From positions 25,379,445-25,443,444 of the forward strand of contig CP141132.1 in the NCBI GenBank assembly GCA_035236585.1: a stretch of DNA of 64,000 nt. Reading direction: 5' to 3'. This stretch comes from Warburgia ugandensis (lineage: Eukaryota; Streptophyta; Magnoliopsida; Canellales; Canellaceae). A model generated the notes under the pieces. The model saw nothing but the letters and a program-made list of their open reading frames with translations. It did not search any database and was not told the origin of the DNA. Below are positions 61,313-64,000 of this stretch, one piece after another. Each line of letters begins with the position of its first letter. The first letter of the stretch is position 1. The translations under genes and the position numbers were made by a program.

Positions 61313-63058
61313 TTATCCTTTCACAGCCAGTCCAGCATGTCCAAGGGTCATAGACAATAAAGAAAATCAAGGATAAGTGGTATAAATAGGAGTAGTAGAG
61401 ATGACTACTTCTATTTGAGGAATACAATATTAATGACTCAAGACATTTCACCATAAACACATAAGTGAAAAAGGAGATAGTCCTAGCATATACTTAGATG
61501 GTGGATTGCTTGAATCCTATCAAAATCATAGGAAATAAGGATTGTGGTGCAAATATGAAAACTCATATATGGATCATATTATGAGAATGATGAGGGAATG
61601 AAGATGTTAGTGGACTTGTTAGTAGATAGTGTTGACCTGCATTAAAGTAATCTTATCAAAGGTGAGAAAATCAAAAGAACCTAGATGGCTATCTTACCAT
61701 CATAAAGAACATTAGAACATGAGTACACTATCACAAGGGATATGATATGAGTATGATAAGAGATGAAAAAGAAAGACTTTGAGAAAAATTTAGATGATAA
61801 TAGGGATAAGCATACAAGATGATACTAGGGGATAACAGTGACTCATACTAGATCACAAAGATATAGCTCAATTTTGGATACCTTAATTAGAGTCTTATGA
61901 AAAGTAAACGTGCTATCGAATAATGACTACTTGAGTATTATGGAGCAAATCAAGTGACATACTACGAGATTAAGAGAAACACAACATGAATATAATAAGG
62001 AAATGAATTCGACCCAGTTATCGAAAGATTTTTGACGATAATATTGGGGATGATAGAAGATTGATCCTAACATAAAAAGTATAGCATGACCAAAACATCA
62101 ATACCATTATTAAGACATTGTATGAATTTTATTGAAGTTATAAGCAATTGAGGATTTCAATGATCTTAAGACAGTTTAGAATTTCTGAGAAGCATTCAGT
62201 TTATCATATATGTTACATAAAGGAATAGATGAAGTATCAATTATATGCAACAAAGCATATAGAGACATTGATCTAGGAAGACAAAAGTAAAGATTTTAAA
62301 GAAAAGAGAGAAAGAGATAGAGATGTAACTACCAATATTCAATGAATATTCAAAAGAAGAAGATCATGACTCTATGGAGATACATACAATTCTATAGGAA
62401 GGTAGATCAAACAAATGCAAAGGAATAATACTAGGCAAGTTGGTGATCTTATTGTAAAAAGAGTATAAAAGAGAGAAAGCATATGGGGGTTTAAGACTTT
62501 GAATAGAGCATTGAATAAAAGGACATTATGCTGCACAAAAATTTTCAAAGAGGAATGGTGACCAACTAGAAGTTAAAATCCTACAAATGGTTTGATATCA
62601 ATTATTATTAGATTCTTATCATATCCACTAACTTATGAGGAGCACCAATGGATATAGTCCATAAAAAGAAAAAAAATTGGCGATATCTTACCTTGCCGCT
62701 GCATGAGTAAATAAAGGAATTAAGTCGGAAGGGTACCATCAAGGATCAAATTGAGGTCTTATTATCATAAATTTAGGAGACCAAAAATCCTAAGACCATT
62801 ATTTAGTCATTACCTTTAGAGTACTGTTGATTAAATAAAAGGTATCCCACCCTAATTAATCAAGTATGAGAGTATGCATCAGAGTACGCAGCGAAAACAG
62901 GCCCTTATAGGTGAGGCCTTATAGGGGGAACAATGGAAATGATAAATTGAGGATGAACCTAGAATTGCTTCCTAAAAGGGAAATGCATTCACCAAGAAAT
63001 CATCTAAGAGACAAATACCTGGAAGATAATAAGTTATGGAATTTTGAAGACGAAATTC

Positions 63059-63075
63059 TTTTAAGGGGGTAATAA
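63059..63075 (+). promoter_or_regulatory. polypurine tract of element E
   Basis: TTTTAAGGGGGTAATAA directly precedes TGTAATGACC at 63076. Confidence 0.8.
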
Positions 63076-64000
63076 TGTAATGACCCCAATTTTTGTAATA
63101 TTAAAATCCCATGAAAAGTTCAGTTTTAAAGATAAGGGCATTTTGGTCATTTCACTAGTTGCCTTAATTGAACCTAGGAATTTGGTCCTCAAAATGGTTC
63201 CATTAGATGCGTCTTGGAAAAAGGAATCCATCAAGACCAAAATCACCCAAAATGGAGTTAAAATGAGTAAGTTATGGCCCTTTGAAGTACAGGGGCAAAA
63301 CTATAACTTTTGCAAAACTAATTAACTGCAAAAACACAGGGGCCCATTTTGATACGGGAACCCTTCATCTTCCACCTCCTAGAGAGTTCTAGAACGGCAG
63401 TGATTGGAGGGGTAATCACCGCCATTCTGGAGGTTTCTCCACTGCCATTCAAAGGCGGTGAGAGCCCCCTCTAGAACCCTCTCTTAGCTCTATAAATAGA
63501 GCTCTTGGGTGCCTCTAATGGCAGCCCAAAATGTTGGAAAAAACCCATCGTGGAGCAGTAACCTAGAGGAGAAAACGTGGAGAGAAAACCAGCCACAAAG
63601 CAGGTACACTCAAAAACTCCCCAAACCCATCTCACCTATAGTCCTAGGCTCAGGTTCCCTAGGTTTTTGCATGAAAATCCATGGAGAATAGGCCTCTAGG
63701 GAGTCACCAAAGACCCTGGGACATCCCCAAGGCCGCATTGGTTCCTCAGGGGCAAACTAGGTCATCCCAAGGACGCCTCGGTCTCCCAACAACGGAAACG
63801 CCCCAATACGGACGAGATGCGTCGAACGCGTCTGAGAGGAAACCAATTGGTGCGTCCGTAGACGCGCCCGCTAAAGGGGAAAACGGGCAGAGAATACCGC
63901 GCCCCTGCAAATGCGCCCGCTGAGGCGTACGCCACAGATGCACAGCGTACTAGCAGCGCGTCACATTTTGGTTCCTTAAGGAAGATGGGGCGCACGTCGC
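63076..64000 (+). repeat. element E 3' LTR, cut by the window end
   Basis: Collinear with 58680-59604 with few or no gaps. The terminal TG, TATA box, hairpin cluster and CpG-rich patch are all present. Confidence 0.88.
63490..63499 (+). promoter_or_regulatory. TATA box of element E 3' LTR
   Basis: CTATAAATAG at offset 414 from the LTR start, identical to the 5' copy. It could drive transcription into the downstream flank. Confidence 0.75.

Larger units (their letters stand above)
61292..63075 (+). other. interior of element E, no coding sequence
   Basis: About 1.78 kb, purine-rich on the sense strand, with stops in every frame and no Gag, protease, RT or integrase motif. The last about 30 bases before the polypurine tract resemble the 3' end of chromovirus pol. 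Confidence 0.7.
58680..64000 (+). mobile_element. element E: non-coding LTR retrotransposon, right end outside window
   Basis: 5' LTR 58680-61291, primer site 61293-61312, interior 61292-63075 without coding capacity, polypurine tract, and the first 925 bases of the 3' LTR. By hand count the first about 424 bases of the two LTRs differ at about 23 positions (around 5 percent, mostly transitions) with no gaps, so it is the best preserved element here. It has the initiator-Met primer site and a pol-end-like TTTTGAAGACGAAATTC before the polypurine tract, as in chromoviruses. Confidence 0.85.

Overview
This window is intergenic DNA from a plant with a large, repeat-rich nuclear genome. The evidence is the mix of element families: Ty3/gypsy chromoviruses with a chromodomain and initiator-Met primer sites, Athila-lineage Ty3/gypsy elements, and a plant-type RTE LINE. 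I found no host gene, rRNA, tRNA or CRISPR array. Nearly every base I can assign belongs to a retrotransposon, and every recognisable coding region is broken. I cannot name the species.

Layout. 1-1067: LTR-like segment with a TATA box. 1867-3537: Athila-type LTR (+). 3538-12290: Tekay/Del-like chromovirus (-), with gag, protease, RT, RNase H, integrase and chromodomain all readable but full of stops; its 5' LTR is complete (9407-12290) and its 3' LTR is cut short (3538-4725). 12291-14377: Athila debris, including a gag/protease relic (+). 14378-18400: two LTR fragments (F, G). 19505-26510: family C LTR (-), split by a full-length 3.5-kb RTE LINE (19841-23335) with a 17-bp target duplication. 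26511-32953: Athila LTRs and an internally deleted Athila element.

From 32954 to the window end is a nested stack. The oldest layer is an Athila-lineage element (-) with integrase at 34505-35690 and RT/RNase H at 56975-57486. Element D (36022-56974) is inserted inside its RNase H domain; D has long LTRs and only 1.2 kb of non-coding interior. The 3' LTR of D is split by a solo LTR of family C (C2, 37046-47317, perfect AAATT duplication), which is itself split by a second solo LTR of the same family (C3, 38674-43783). To the right, the Athila RT is cut by another family C LTR (C4, 57487-58679), which is cut in turn by element E (58680 to beyond the window), a second non-coding element with 2.6-kb LTRs and a 1.8-kb interior.

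The most interesting observations are: (1) a two-stem-loop module about 400-560 bp from the LTR 3' end in several chromovirus-type LTR families, paired despite sequence change; (2) two non-coding LTR elements (D, E) that keep primer site, polypurine tract and LTRs but no gag or pol; (3) the LINE 5' end, made of two tandem 138-bp fold-back units followed by three in-frame 69-bp repeats; (4) GATC-dense segments and CpG-rich patches inside the LTRs. LTR limits without a target duplication are estimates from comparing copies by eye.
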